Source: Rhodobacter sp. SY28-1 (GTDB taxonomy: Bacteria > Pseudomonadota > Alphaproteobacteria > Rhodobacterales > Rhodobacteraceae). Taken from it: 64,000 bases of DNA. Location: NCBI RefSeq assembly GCF_005222785.1, contig NZ_STGH01000001.1, positions 1,736,001 to 1,800,000 of the forward strand. The letters are read 5' to 3'. The translations under genes were made by a program, and so were the position numbers. A model generated the notes under the pieces. It saw only the letters and a program-made list of their open reading frames with translations, was not told where the DNA came from and ran no database searches. Below are positions 53,532-61,709 of this stretch, piece after piece; positions within the stretch are counted from its first letter, which is position 1; the number at the start of each line of letters is the position of its first letter.

Positions 53532-54230
53532 ATGGCTGACGACGACGAGATCATCCTGTCCGAACTGTCGGATGACGAGCTTGTGCTGCAGATGCATGAC
53601 GACCTGTACGACGGTCTCAAGGAAGAGATCGAAGAGGGCGTCAACATCCTGATCGAGCGCGGCTGGGCTCCCTATGACGTGCTGACCAAGGCGCTGGTTG
53701 CGGGCATGACCATCGTCGGTGCCGACTTCCGCGACGGGATCCTGTTCGTCCCCGAGGTCCTGCTGGCCGCGAACGCGATGAAGGCAGGGATGGCGATCCT
53801 GAAGCCGTTGCTGGCTGAAACCGGCGCGCCGCGCATGGGCAAGATGGTGATCGGCACGGTGAAGGGCGACATCCACGACATCGGCAAGAACCTTGTCGCG
53901 ATGATGATGGAAGGCGCGGGCTTCGAGGTCGTGGACCTGGGGATCAACAACGCGGTCGAGAAGTATCTGGATGCGCTGGAGAAGGAGCAGCCGGATATCC
54001 TGGGGATGTCGGCGCTGCTGACCACGACCATGCCCTACATGAAGGTCGTGATCGACACGATGAAGGAAAAGGGCCTGCGCGAGGACTACATCGTGCTGGT
54101 CGGTGGTGCGCCGCTGAACGAGGAATTCGGCAAGGCGATCGGCGCTGACGCCTATTGCCGGGATGCGGCTGTGGCCGTGGAAACCGCCAAGGCCTGGGTC
54201 GCCCGCAAGCACAACCAGCTGAACGGCTGA
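53532..54230 (+). CDS. Corrinoid (B12-binding) methyl-carrier protein
   Basis: A 232-residue protein with an N-terminal four-helix B12-cap domain (about 10-95) and a C-terminal Rossmann B12-binding domain with the DxHxxG motif DIHDIG (residues 113-118). His115 is the lower axial cobalt ligand. Later GMSALLTTTM and LVGGAPLNEEFG complete the family. The N-terminal cap indicates a methyl carrier as in MtbC/MtmC or the MetH cobalamin domain. The start at 53532 has GGAG 9 bases upstream. A DUF1638 gene follows, as beside methanogen methyltransferases. Confidence 0.92.
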   Translation: MADDDEIILSELSDDELVLQMHDDLYDGLKEEIEEGVNILIERGWAPYDVLTKALVAGMTIVGADFRDGILFVPEVLLAANAMKAGMAILKPLLAETGAPRMGKMVIGTVKGDIHDIGKNLVAMMMEGAGFEVVDLGINNAVEKYLDALEKEQPDILGMSALLTTTMPYMKVVIDTMKEKGLREDYIVLVGGAPLNEEFGKAIGADAYCRDAAVAVETAKAWVARKHNQLNG

Positions 54231-54318
54231 TATTTCGCGTGACACGGTCCTGTGATTCGGGAGGGGCTTGTCTTGCGCCCTCCCGAAGCGCAGATTGAAC
54301 GTCAGGGAGACGCAGCCT

Positions 54319-54477
54319 ATGCCCTTGACCCATTTCCTTGGTTTGATCGCCCTCGTGATCCTTGCGGCAGGATTGACCCTCTGGCTGGCGCTGTGGACCG
54401 GCGTCCCCTTCGCGGCGCTCGCCTTTGCGGCGATTTCGGCCAGCGTGATCCTGACCTGGACCCGCGTCAGCCGGTAA
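54319..54477 (+). CDS. Small two-helix membrane protein between corrinoid and DUF1638 genes
   Basis: A 52-residue, almost wholly hydrophobic protein with two helices (about 5-25 and 28-45) ending TWTRVSR. CAGGGAGA (54302 onward) serves the ATG at 54319. It starts 88 bp after the corrinoid gene and ends 4 bp before the DUF1638 gene, so it is in the same transcript. I do not recognise it. Confidence 0.6.
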   Translation: MPLTHFLGLIALVILAAGLTLWLALWTGVPFAALAFAAISASVILTWTRVSR

Positions 54478-54481
54478 TCTG

Positions 54482-55117
54482 GTGATCGACGACCTTACCC
54501 TCTCCGAGACCGGGCTGCCTCCGGCGCATGTGGGCCGCATCCTGCTGATCGCCTGCGGGGCCTTGGCGCATGAGATCCTCGCGCTGAAGGCTGCGAATGG
54601 CTGGGCGCATCTGGACCTGCAATGCCTGCCCGCGAAGCTGCATCTCTGGCCCGACAAGATCATTCCTGCGGTGGAAGAGGCTGTCGCTGGGGCGCGCGGG
54701 GCCTATGAGACGGTCTTCGTCGTCTATGCCGATTGCGGGACGGGGGGGCTCTTGCAGGCGGCCTGCGACAGGCTGGGCGTCGAGATGGTCGAAGGCCCGC
54801 ACTGCTATGCCTTCTTCGAGGGCAATGCCGTCTTTGCGGCGCGGGCCGAGACCGAGTTCGACGCCTTCTACCTGACCGATTTTCTGGTCCGGCAGTTTGA
54901 TGCCTTCGTCTGGAAGCCGATGGGTCTGGACCGCCACCCCGAGCTGCGGGACATGTATTTCGGCAATTACCGCAAGCTGGTCTATCAGGCGCAGACGGAC
55001 GACCCCGCGCTGGATGCGAAGGCCGAGGACTGCGCCCGGCGGCTGGGGCTGGCCTATGAGCGGCGCTTCACCGGTTATGGGGACTTGGCGCTGACGCTGG
55101 CCCGCGTGGCGGGTTAG
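54482..55117 (+). CDS. DUF1638 protein linked to corrinoid methyltransferase genes
   Basis: A 211-residue soluble protein with the DUF1638 pattern: LLIACGALAHEILAL at the start, CLPAKLHLWPDKI, VVYADCGTGGLL, EGPHCYAFFEG and FYLTDFLVRQFDAF. The family is often beside corrinoid or methylamine methyltransferase genes in archaea and bacteria, but no activity is established. The retained Cys (IACG, DCGTGG, PHCYAF) and His suggest a metal or corrinoid role. GTG start at 54482. Its stop overlaps the convergent dehydrogenase stop by 4 bp. Confidence 0.88.
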   Translation: MIDDLTLSETGLPPAHVGRILLIACGALAHEILALKAANGWAHLDLQCLPAKLHLWPDKIIPAVEEAVAGARGAYETVFVVYADCGTGGLLQAACDRLGVEMVEGPHCYAFFEGNAVFAARAETEFDAFYLTDFLVRQFDAFVWKPMGLDRHPELRDMYFGNYRKLVYQAQTDDPALDAKAEDCARRLGLAYERRFTGYGDLALTLARVAG

Positions 55118-56151
55118 CCAGCGAAATCGGTGATGACCGCGACGCCGGGGGCGGTGGGGCCGTCGAAGGCTTTCAGTTCGTCGGTGGCTTGGGACAAGGC
55201 GACCGTCCGCGCGACGATGGGACTGACGTCGATCCTGCCGGTCTCGATCAGGCTGAGGAGCGACGGGTAGCGCCAGGCGGGCATGCCCCTTGTGCCGAAG
55301 ACCGAGAGCTGGCGCATGTAGAGCGTGTTCATGTCGATCTGCATCTGCGCAGTGTGGCCGACGGGCAGGCCGACCTGGACATGGCGGCCCAAGGGACGCA
55401 GGCATTTCAACGAATTGTTGGCGGTGACTTCGATGCCAAGGGCCTCGACGCTGACATGGGCGCCACCCTGGGTCAGGTCGACGATTTTCGCAGCGACGTC
55501 GCCATCGCGGGCGTCCAGCGCGGCTTCGGCACCAAGGCTTAGGGCGTGGGAGAGTTTTTCTGGGACGACGTCGACCACGATGACCCGTGCGCCAAGCGCC
55601 TTGCCGATCAGCAGGCAGGAGAGTCCGATCCCGCCAGTGCCGTGGACGGCGAGCCATTCGCCCGCTTGCAGGGCGGCGCGGCCGGTCAGGGCATGGAACG
55701 CGGTGGTGACACGGCAACCAAGGCCGGCGGCGAGCGCGGCGGAGAGGCTTTCCGGCAGGCGCGTCAGGTTGTGGGCATGCGGAACGCCGACATATTCGGC
55801 ATAGGCCCCGCGGTCGCCGAAGCCGGGGACGCGCTGGCTGCGGCAGGTGGTGGTCTGGCCCGAGCGGCATTCGGGGCAGTCACCGCAGGCGAGGATGAAG
55901 GGGGCAATGACGCGGTCGCCCTTGCGCCATTTGGCCAGCAGTCCGGCCTCGACGACCTCGCCACAGTATTCGTGGCCAGGGATGTCGCCGGGTTTGACCT
56001 TGGGGTGTTCGCCCACCCAGCCGTGCCAGTCGCTGCGACAGATGCCGCAGGCGAGGGTCTTCAGGACGACGCCGTCGGGCTCGCAGACCGGGTCGGGGAC
56101 GGTTTCCAAGCTCAGGGGTTCGCGGTAGGCGCGGAGGACGGCGGCGCGCAT
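55114..56151 (-). CDS. Zinc-dependent alcohol dehydrogenase (MDR family)
   Basis: A 345-residue medium-chain dehydrogenase. The catalytic zinc ligands are Cys38 in CGICRSDWH and His60/Glu61 in GHEYCGEV. The structural zinc Cys are 89, 92, 95 and 103. The nucleotide site is HGTGGIGLSCLLIGKALGA and the acidic residue after the next strand (VVDVVPEK) points to NAD. Substrate is an alcohol or polyol, undetermined. A ribbon-helix-helix gene lies directly upstream, with no spacer between that gene's stop and this start. Confidence 0.9.
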   Translation of the reverse strand: MRAAVLRAYREPLSLETVPDPVCEPDGVVLKTLACGICRSDWHGWVGEHPKVKPGDIPGHEYCGEVVEAGLLAKWRKGDRVIAPFILACGDCPECRSGQTTTCRSQRVPGFGDRGAYAEYVGVPHAHNLTRLPESLSAALAAGLGCRVTTAFHALTGRAALQAGEWLAVHGTGGIGLSCLLIGKALGARVIVVDVVPEKLSHALSLGAEAALDARDGDVAAKIVDLTQGGAHVSVEALGIEVTANNSLKCLRPLGRHVQVGLPVGHTAQMQIDMNTLYMRQLSVFGTRGMPAWRYPSLLSLIETGRIDVSPIVARTVALSQATDELKAFDGPTAPGVAVITDFAG

Positions 56152-56370
56152 TCAGGTTCCTCGATAATGGTTCAGGCAGAAGACCCGGATGGCCGAGGCG
56201 AGGCCCTCCTCTCCGCGACGCGCGGCGTCGATTTCGGCGGCGAGGGCGTTGAGGGGGGTGTCGGTTTCGGCGGCGATGGAGCGGAAGGCCTCCCAGAACT
56301 CGGGTTCCAGCGAGACGCTGGTGCGGTGGCCATGGAGGGTCAGGGAGTGTTTGGCGGGGCGGGTGGTCAT
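56152..56370 (-). CDS. Ribbon-helix-helix (RHH_4-type) DNA-binding protein
   Basis: A 72-residue protein. The strand HSLTLHGHRTSVSLEPEFW followed by two helices (AFRSIAAETDTPLNALAAEID, then GLASAIRVFCLNHYR) matches the RHH_4/COG4321 group common in alphaproteobacteria. It may regulate the dehydrogenase gene that starts right after its stop. The ATG at 56370 is the family start. The 67-bp repeat copy B begins 34 bp upstream. Confidence 0.82.
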   Translation of the reverse strand: MTTRPAKHSLTLHGHRTSVSLEPEFWEAFRSIAAETDTPLNALAAEIDAARRGEEGLASAIRVFCLNHYRGT

Positions 56371-56404
56371 GGGGGGACCGTAGCGCAACGATCGGCGTTG
56401 TCAC

Positions 56405-56471
56405 CGGAGTTTTCGAAAACTCCGGTTCGGACCCTTCAAAGGGTCCGGTGCGATTTCTTCGAAGAAATCGC
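56405..56471. repeat. 67-bp composite palindromic repeat, copy B
   Basis: Three clean palindromes in a row: CGGAGTTTTC/GAAAACTCCG, GGACCCTTCAAAGGGTCC, and the perfect 22-bp GCGATTTCTTC plus its reverse complement. The last is identical to copy A at 46750-46771. It starts right after the stop of the small gene to its right and ends up upstream of the ribbon-helix-helix gene. This copy is the better preserved one. Confidence 0.82.
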
Positions 56472-56702
56472 TCAAGCGACTCGGCGGATCGGCTCGCAAT
56501 TGCAGAAGATCACGAACTGTCCGGCGTTCTCGACCACCGGGAAGCCACGTCGCTTCATTTCGTCCAGGAATGGCCCGCGACCGACGTAGCGTTCTACGTC
56601 ACGCACTTTCCGGCGAATGACCCCGCCTTCCCGCGCGGCCTGCGACGAAAAGAGATGCGAGATCCACTGATCGGACGACAGAAATTCCGGCATGACTGAC
56701 AT
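56472..56702 (-). CDS. Conserved small protein of unknown function
   Basis: A 76-residue protein (opening MPEFLSSDQWISHLFSSQAA after MSV) with a basic middle (GGVIRRKVRDVERYVGR), a hydrophobic-acidic patch and a late Cys pair (VIFCNCEP). I recognise similar short ORFs from other Rhodobacterales, without assigned function. AGGAGGT stands 6 bases before the ATG at 56702, an unusually strong site. The composite repeat begins at its stop codon. Confidence 0.72.
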   Translation of the reverse strand: MSVMPEFLSSDQWISHLFSSQAAREGGVIRRKVRDVERYVGRGPFLDEMKRRGFPVVENAGQFVIFCNCEPIRRVA

Positions 56703-56720
56703 CGGCGCACCTCCTGCCGA

Positions 56721-56740
56721 AACCCTGCCAAAGCAGGGTT
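56721..56740 (-). terminator. Hairpin between the DUF4169 gene and the next small gene
   Basis: AACCCTGC and GCAGGGTT enclose a 4-base loop. It lies 10 bp after the DUF4169 stop and just ahead of the strong ribosome-binding site of the next gene. No long T-run, so it may be a terminator or an mRNA cap. Confidence 0.45.
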
Positions 56741-56749
56741 AACAGCTGG

Positions 56750-56929
56750 TTACTCCGTCTCGAGCTTGTGGCCGTCCAGTTCGCGCGTGGCCTTGTGGGC
56801 CCGGGCTTTCTCCAACTCCCGCTCCGCCTTGGTCCGCCCGTGTTTCGCGGCACTCGCATCCGCCTCCGAGCGAGCGGCCTTGCGGGCCGCCTGTTTCTTT
56901 GCGGTGCGAAGGTTGACGATCTCGCCCAT
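56750..56929 (-). CDS. DUF4169 small protein
   Basis: A 59-residue basic protein opening MGEIVNLRTAKKQAARKAAR and continuing with Lys/Arg/Glu-rich helix (ERELEKARAHK, LDGHKLETE). It matches DUF4169, found next to fumC in many alphaproteobacteria. Function is unknown. The start at 56929 is preceded by a G-rich ribosome-binding site and lies 12 bp after the fumC stop, so it is the second gene of the fumC transcript. Confidence 0.82.
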   Translation of the reverse strand: MGEIVNLRTAKKQAARKAARSEADASAAKHGRTKAERELEKARAHKATRELDGHKLETE

Positions 56930-56941
56930 CAGCCCCCCAAA

Positions 56942-58336
56942 TCAACCTCTGGGGCCGACCATGTCTTCCGGGCGGACGATGCGGTCGAAGGTCTCACCAT
57001 CGACGAAGCCAAGCGCGATGGCTTCTTCCCGCAGGGTCGTGCCGTTCTTGTGCGCGGTCTTGGCGACCTTCGTGGCGTTGTCATAGCCGATGGTGGGGGC
57101 AAGCGCCGTCACCAGCATCAGCGATTCCTTCATCAGCTTCTCGATCCGGGGGATGTTGGCCTGAGTGCCCACCACCATGTTGTCGGTGAAGCTGGACGCC
57201 GCATCGCCCAGAAGCTGGATCGACTGCAGCACGTTGTAGGACATCATCGGGTTGTAGACGTTAAGCTCGAAGTGCCCCTGCGACCCGGCGAAGCCCACGG
57301 CGGCGTCGTTGCCCATGACATGCGCGCAGACCATGGTCAGCGCCTCGGCCTGGGTCGGGTTGACCTTGCCCGGCATGATCGAGGAGCCGGGCTCGTTTTC
57401 CGGCAGGATCAGCTCGCCCAGGCCCGAGCGGGGGCCGGAGCCAAGGAGACGCAGGTCGTTCGCGATCTTGAACAGCGACCCGGCGACGGTCTTCAAGGCG
57501 CCCGAGAACATGACCATAGCGTCATGCGCGGCCAGCGCCTCGAACTTGTTCGGGGCGGTAACGAAGGGGAGGTTGGTGATCTTTGCGATCTCGGCGGCGA
57601 CACGGACATCAAAGCCCACGCGGGTGTTGAGGCCGGTGCCGACGGCGGTGCCGCCTTGCGCGAGTTCATAGATGTGGGGAAGGCACATCTTCACCCGCTC
57701 GATCCCGCGGTCGACCTGGGTGGCGTAGCCGGAGAATTCCTGGCCCAGCGTCAAGGGGGTCGCATCCTGCGTATGGGTGCGACCGATCTTGATGATGTCC
57801 TTGAATTCGTGGGACTTCGCCCAGAGCGCCTTGGCCAGCTTTTCCAGCCCCGGGATCAGCACGTCGCGGGTGTGCATACCGATGGCGACATGCATCGCGG
57901 TGGGGAAGGTGTCGTTCGAGGACTGGCCCATGTTCACATGGTCGTTCGGGTGGACGGGTTTCTTGGAGCCCATCACGCCGCCGAGCATTTCAATGGCGCG
58001 GTTCGAGATCACCTCGTTCGCATTCATGTTCGACTGGGTGCCGGACCCCGTCTGCCAGACGACCAGCGGGAAGTTGTCGTCGAACTTGCCCTCGATCACC
58101 TCTTGCGCGGCGGCCACGATGGCATTTCCCAGATCGGCGGACAGGTCGCCCTGTGCCATGTTCACCTGCGCGCAGGCGCGCTTGATGACGCCAAGGGCGC
58201 GGATGATCGGCACGGGCTGGCGTTCCCAGCCGATGGGGAAGTTGATGATCGACCGCTGGGTCTGCGCGCCCCAGTATTTGTCGGCGGGAACCTCAAGCGG
58301 GCCAAAGCTGTCGGTTTCGGTACGGGTCGCGGTCAT
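56942..58336 (-). CDS. fumC: Class II fumarate hydratase
   Basis: A 464-residue TCA-cycle enzyme that interconverts fumarate and malate without an iron-sulfur cluster. The signature [15 protein letters not shown], the opening [24 protein letters not shown] and [22 protein letters not shown] (written in part) are unmistakable. GAGGAG precedes the ATG at 58336; an upstream extension is rejected. Confidence 0.97.
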   Translation of the reverse strand: MTATRTETDSFGPLEVPADKYWGAQTQRSIINFPIGWERQPVPIIRALGVIKRACAQVNMAQGDLSADLGNAIVAAAQEVIEGKFDDNFPLVVWQTGSGTQSNMNANEVISNRAIEMLGGVMGSKKPVHPNDHVNMGQSSNDTFPTAMHVAIGMHTRDVLIPGLEKLAKALWAKSHEFKDIIKIGRTHTQDATPLTLGQEFSGYATQVDRGIERVKMCLPHIYELAQGGTAVGTGLNTRVGFDVRVAAEIAKITNLPFVTAPNKFEALAAHDAMVMFSGALKTVAGSLFKIANDLRLLGSGPRSGLGELILPENEPGSSIMPGKVNPTQAEALTMVCAHVMGNDAAVGFAGSQGHFELNVYNPMMSYNVLQSIQLLGDAASSFTDNMVVGTQANIPRIEKLMKESLMLVTALAPTIGYDNATKVAKTAHKNGTTLREEAIALGFVDGETFDRIVRPEDMVGPRG

Positions 58337-58439
58337 CGGGGCCTCCTCGCAAGCTCTCGCGCCCCGCATAGCGCCCGGGGGCCGCGAAATCAATTGGCAT
58401 GCAATGGTATACCGAGAGAAAGCCGCAAATGCCGCAGGG

Positions 58440-58991
58440 TCAGGCGCGGCGGAAGCGGTAGACGGTGGCGGGTGGCAGGTTGGCCCAGACCTTGTGGCCC
58501 TTGTTGACGGTCAGGCCGAGGGCCGAGATCGTCTCGGGCGGAAGGGGCGGGCGCGGACCGTAGGTGAACTGGACGTAGCGGCCGCGCGGGGCGAGGATGG
58601 CGAAGGCGGCACTTACGATCCCTTCGCGCACTTCGGGCGGCATCGACAGAAGCGGCAGGCCGGAGATGACGGTGGCGACGCCCGCTGGCACCAGGCGGGC
58701 GGCCTCTTGCGCGGGCAACTGGTGGACGGTCACGCCGGGGAACTTCTGCCGCAGGTAGGCGACGAATTCCTCGTCCAGTTCGAACAGGGTGACGTTTTCG
58801 GGCGGGACACCGCGGGCCAGGATCGCCTCGGTGAAGCGGCCGGTGCCGGGGCCGAATTCGACCACCGGGCCGCTGGTCGGGCCAAGGCCCAGGGTCATCG
58901 CCCGGGCAAGGGTGCGCGAGGACGGCGCAATGGCCGAGACCTGTCGCGGGTTTTTCAGAAGCCGGCGACGGAAGAGGGCAAGATCACTCAT
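58440..58991 (-). CDS. pmtA: Phospholipid N-methyltransferase, PmtA-like
   Basis: A 183-residue class I SAM methyltransferase. Motif I is [16 protein letters not shown], then [12 protein letters not shown] and [11 protein letters not shown], a region typical of Rhodobacter-type PmtA, which methylates phosphatidylethanolamine toward phosphatidylcholine. rRNA methyltransferase relatives differ here. Its ATG overlaps the sspB stop (TGATG), so it is coupled to that gene. The substrate is inferred. Confidence 0.7.
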   Translation of the reverse strand: MSDLALFRRRLLKNPRQVSAIAPSSRTLARAMTLGLGPTSGPVVEFGPGTGRFTEAILARGVPPENVTLFELDEEFVAYLRQKFPGVTVHQLPAQEAARLVPAGVATVISGLPLLSMPPEVREGIVSAAFAILAPRGRYVQFTYGPRPPLPPETISALGLTVNKGHKVWANLPPATVYRFRRA

Positions 58992-59446
58992 CAATGCTTG
59001 CGGAACTGGTCGAGCGAAACCACTTCGGCCGCCTGCCGTTCGGGCTCTTCCTCGACCTCGATGTGCTCTTCGTCTTCATCCTCATCGTCCTGCTCCTGGG
59101 TTTCGAACCGCAGGCCGAATTCGACCGAGGGGTCGACAAAGGTGCGCAGCGCGTCGAACGGAATCACCATCGGCTCGGGATTGTTGCCGAAGTTCAGGGT
59201 TACGCTGAAGCCTTCATCGGTGACGGACAGGTTTTCGAACCAATGCTGCAGGACGACGGTCATCTCGGTCGGGTAGCGTTCCTTCAGCCAATCGGCAATC
59301 TGCACGTCGGGATGCGTGGTGTCGAAAGTGATGAAGAAATGATGCGCCCCGGGCAGACCGTGTTCGGCGACCTCGGTCAGCACCGACTGGATCAGGCCCC
59401 GCATCGCGCGGTGCATGAGATTGCCATAGTCGATACTGCGTGCCAT
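58991..59446 (-). CDS. sspB: SspB-family ClpXP proteolysis adaptor
   Basis: A 151-residue protein of the alphaproteobacterial SspB type. The core domain is RSIDYGNLMHRAMRGLIQSVL, HFFITFDTTHPDVQI and FSVTLNFGNNPEPMVIPFDALRTF (given in parts). An acidic linker (DDEDEDEEHIEVEEEPE) and a C-terminal ClpX-binding tail (AEVVSLDQFRKH) follow. It delivers ssrA-tagged proteins to ClpXP; the ssrA gene itself is 3 kb away. AAAGGA precedes the ATG at 59446. Confidence 0.92.
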   Translation of the reverse strand: MARSIDYGNLMHRAMRGLIQSVLTEVAEHGLPGAHHFFITFDTTHPDVQIADWLKERYPTEMTVVLQHWFENLSVTDEGFSVTLNFGNNPEPMVIPFDALRTFVDPSVEFGLRFETQEQDDEDEDEEHIEVEEEPERQAAEVVSLDQFRKH

Positions 59447-59532
59447 GGGCGCCGTCCTTTCGCGGTTGAGTTGCAGCATAGGCAATTCGGGGGCCAAGGG
59501 AAGGGGCGGATGCCTGCGATCTGCACCGGGGC

Positions 59533-60801
59533 CTAAAGCAGACCCGCTGCCGCCGAGGCGAGTGCTGAAATCCCCAGCACCGCGGCAAGCGACCAGTGCC
59601 GCCACAACAGGGTATAGGTGGCGAAAAGTGCGATGGCCGCCGGGATCAGGCGCAGGCTGGTCGGGTCAGGGGCCAGAAGGCGCAGGGGGCCGAGCGTCAG
59701 TTCGGGCAGGTTTGCGAACAGGACGTGCAGGGCAAACCATAGAGAGAGGTTGGCGATCACCCCCACCACCGCTGCGGTGATCGCCGCCAATGCGCCGGAC
59801 AGGCGCGGCATATGGGTCAGCCGGTCGATGAAAGGCGCGCCGGTGAAGATGAACAGGAACGAGGGGATGAAGGTCATCCAGACGGCGATCGCTGCCCCGG
59901 CGAGGCCAAGCTGCCAGCCGCCCGCCTGATGCGCGGCCATGAAGCCCACGAATTCGTTCACCAGAATCAGCGGACCGGGCGTGGTTTCGGCCAGGCCGAG
60001 TCCGTCCATCATCTGCTTGAGCGTGAGCCAGCCCTTGTCCTGAACCACCTCCTGCGCCATCCAGGCGAGGACGGCATAGGCCCCGCCGAAGGTGAGGACG
60101 GCGAGTTTCGAGAAGAAGATCCCGATTTCGGCGAGGCGTCCGGGCGCGGCGAGGATCAGGGCGCCGAGGGGCGCGAGCCAGATGACCAGCCAGACGGCAG
60201 CGGCGCGCAGGGATTGGGCGAGGGCTGCGGGAGGAGCCGGTGCGGCGGGGTCGCGCGTTGCGCTGGCGGTGCGGAAGAAGCCCCAGAGGCCTGCGGCAAG
60301 GATGATGACCGGGAAGGGCAGGTCCAGCGCGAAGAGGCCAAGGAATGCGGCGATGGCGATGATGTAGGCCTCGCGCGATTTCAGGGCCCGTTTAGAGACC
60401 CGGATCAGCGCCTCGATCACGATGGCGATCACGGCGGCCTGCACGCCGGTAAACAGGGCAGCGATCAGCGGGACCTGTCCGAAAGCGGCGTAGATCAGGC
60501 AGAGCGCCAGCACCACAAACGCGCCGGGCAGGACGAAAAGGCCGCCCGCGATGAGGCCACCCTTCACGCCGTGCAGTCGCCAGCCGATCCAGGTGGCCAG
60601 CTGCATCGCCTCGGGTCCAGGCAGCAGCATGCAGAACGAAAGCGCGCGGAGGTAGTCCGCCTCGGCCACCCAGCGGCGTTCTTCGAGGATCACCCGGTGC
60701 ATGAGCGCGATCTGCGCGGCGGGGCCGCCGAAGGACAGGATGCCGATGCGGGCGAATGTGTGGGTCAGATCAGAGAGGGTCGGGTGCGGCGTCACGGTCA
60801 T
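59533..60801 (-). CDS. chrA: Chromate efflux transporter ChrA
   Basis: A 422-residue long-chain CHR protein with two homologous halves. The first half has FGGPAAQIALMH and GPEAMQLATWIGWRLHG; the second has FGGAYAVLAWMAQEVV and AETTPGPLILVNEFVGF. It expels chromate by secondary transport. Its ATG overlaps the chrB stop (ATGA). It is the second gene of a chrB-chrA operon. Confidence 0.95.
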   Translation of the reverse strand: MTVTPHPTLSDLTHTFARIGILSFGGPAAQIALMHRVILEERRWVAEADYLRALSFCMLLPGPEAMQLATWIGWRLHGVKGGLIAGGLFVLPGAFVVLALCLIYAAFGQVPLIAALFTGVQAAVIAIVIEALIRVSKRALKSREAYIIAIAAFLGLFALDLPFPVIILAAGLWGFFRTASATRDPAAPAPPAALAQSLRAAAVWLVIWLAPLGALILAAPGRLAEIGIFFSKLAVLTFGGAYAVLAWMAQEVVQDKGWLTLKQMMDGLGLAETTPGPLILVNEFVGFMAAHQAGGWQLGLAGAAIAVWMTFIPSFLFIFTGAPFIDRLTHMPRLSGALAAITAAVVGVIANLSLWFALHVLFANLPELTLGPLRLLAPDPTSLRLIPAAIALFATYTLLWRHWSLAAVLGISALASAAAGLL

Positions 60802-61595
60802 TCGGGGCGTCCTGCGGGCCAGTCGTGGCCTTCTTCGTGCCCGTCGCGGGCCCAGCGGTAAAGGGCGTCATACAGGGACAGCCCGGCCCCAAGCTGTTGC
60901 AGGTCATCACGAAACATCCGTGACAGTCCGACGGAAAGGGCCAGAAGACCTGCCGCCTGCGGGGCCAGATCGTGCCGGTCGGTATCCGCGCCTCGGACCA
61001 CGGTGGCCAGCCGGTCGAGCGCCTCGGTGTGCAGCTGGAAGTCGTCGAGCAGGGCGTCGAAGCTGCACCGCTCGCCCCGGTGAGAGAAGGTCACCCCCTC
61101 GATGTCGAAGGGGATGGCGCCGAAGCGGTCGGCAACAGCCTCGACCTCGGAGGGGGCGACGAACAGGAAGCGGGCGGTCGGGTCGATGAAACGGCGGATC
61201 AGCCATGGACAGGCGATGCGGTCGATCTTCGGGCGGTGGCGGGTGACCCATGGGGTGCCGCGGGTGGGCAGGATGTCGAGCGGAAGCATCGGCAGGCCTG
61301 CGGCCTCCCAGCCCAGGGCGCCGCCGTCCAGGACTTCGGCCTGCCAGCCTCTGGTCCGCAACAGGGCGGCCGCGCCTTCCGACAGCTTGCGGCCTTTCAT
61401 GCAGACCACGATGGCCCGGGCAGGCGGGTCGGCCAGGGTGTCGACGGCGCTGTGTGGAACGACGCGTGCGCCGGGGACAAGCCGCGGCAAGGCCTGCAGG
61501 TCTTCGGGCAGGCGGACATCGAGGATGAGGGGCGCTTCGGGGGTGCCGACAAGGCGCATGGCTTGTGCGGGAGTGATCGTGCCGAATTGGGGCAT
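60798..61595 (-). CDS. chrB: Chromate resistance protein ChrB with N-terminal rhodanese domain
   Basis: About 265 residues. An N-terminal rhodanese domain (LILDVRLPEDL, then VVCMKGRKLSEGAA with the Cys of the active loop) is joined to the C-terminal ChrB domain (RPKIDRIACPWLIRRFIDPTARFLFV, given in part as IDRIACPWLIRRF, and a later YDALYRWARDGHEE). Classical ChrB of Ochrobactrum lacks the rhodanese part. ChrB-type proteins sense or help chromate resistance. AAGGA precedes the ATG at 61595; an earlier ATG at 61604 is possible. Confidence 0.9.
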   Translation of the reverse strand: MPQFGTITPAQAMRLVGTPEAPLILDVRLPEDLQALPRLVPGARVVPHSAVDTLADPPARAIVVCMKGRKLSEGAAALLRTRGWQAEVLDGGALGWEAAGLPMLPLDILPTRGTPWVTRHRPKIDRIACPWLIRRFIDPTARFLFVAPSEVEAVADRFGAIPFDIEGVTFSHRGERCSFDALLDDFQLHTEALDRLATVVRGADTDRHDLAPQAAGLLALSVGLSRMFRDDLQQLGAGLSLYDALYRWARDGHEEGHDWPAGRPE

Positions 61596-61604
61596 GGGGT
61601 GCAT

Positions 61605-61632
61605 CCTTGGTCAAAGGGTCAGGGATGCGACG
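61605..61632. promoter_or_regulatory. Inverted repeat upstream of chrB
   Basis: GCATCC and GGATGC are separated by 16 bases right before chrB, close to its start codon. A candidate operator for autoregulation. Confidence 0.3.
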
Positions 61633-61709
61633 CTTGGGCCTTGGCCTCACGGGGTGGACGCGAACCCCATGCGGGAAGGGGTAGGCAGTTCAGGTGCCGA
61701 GGTCAAGCG

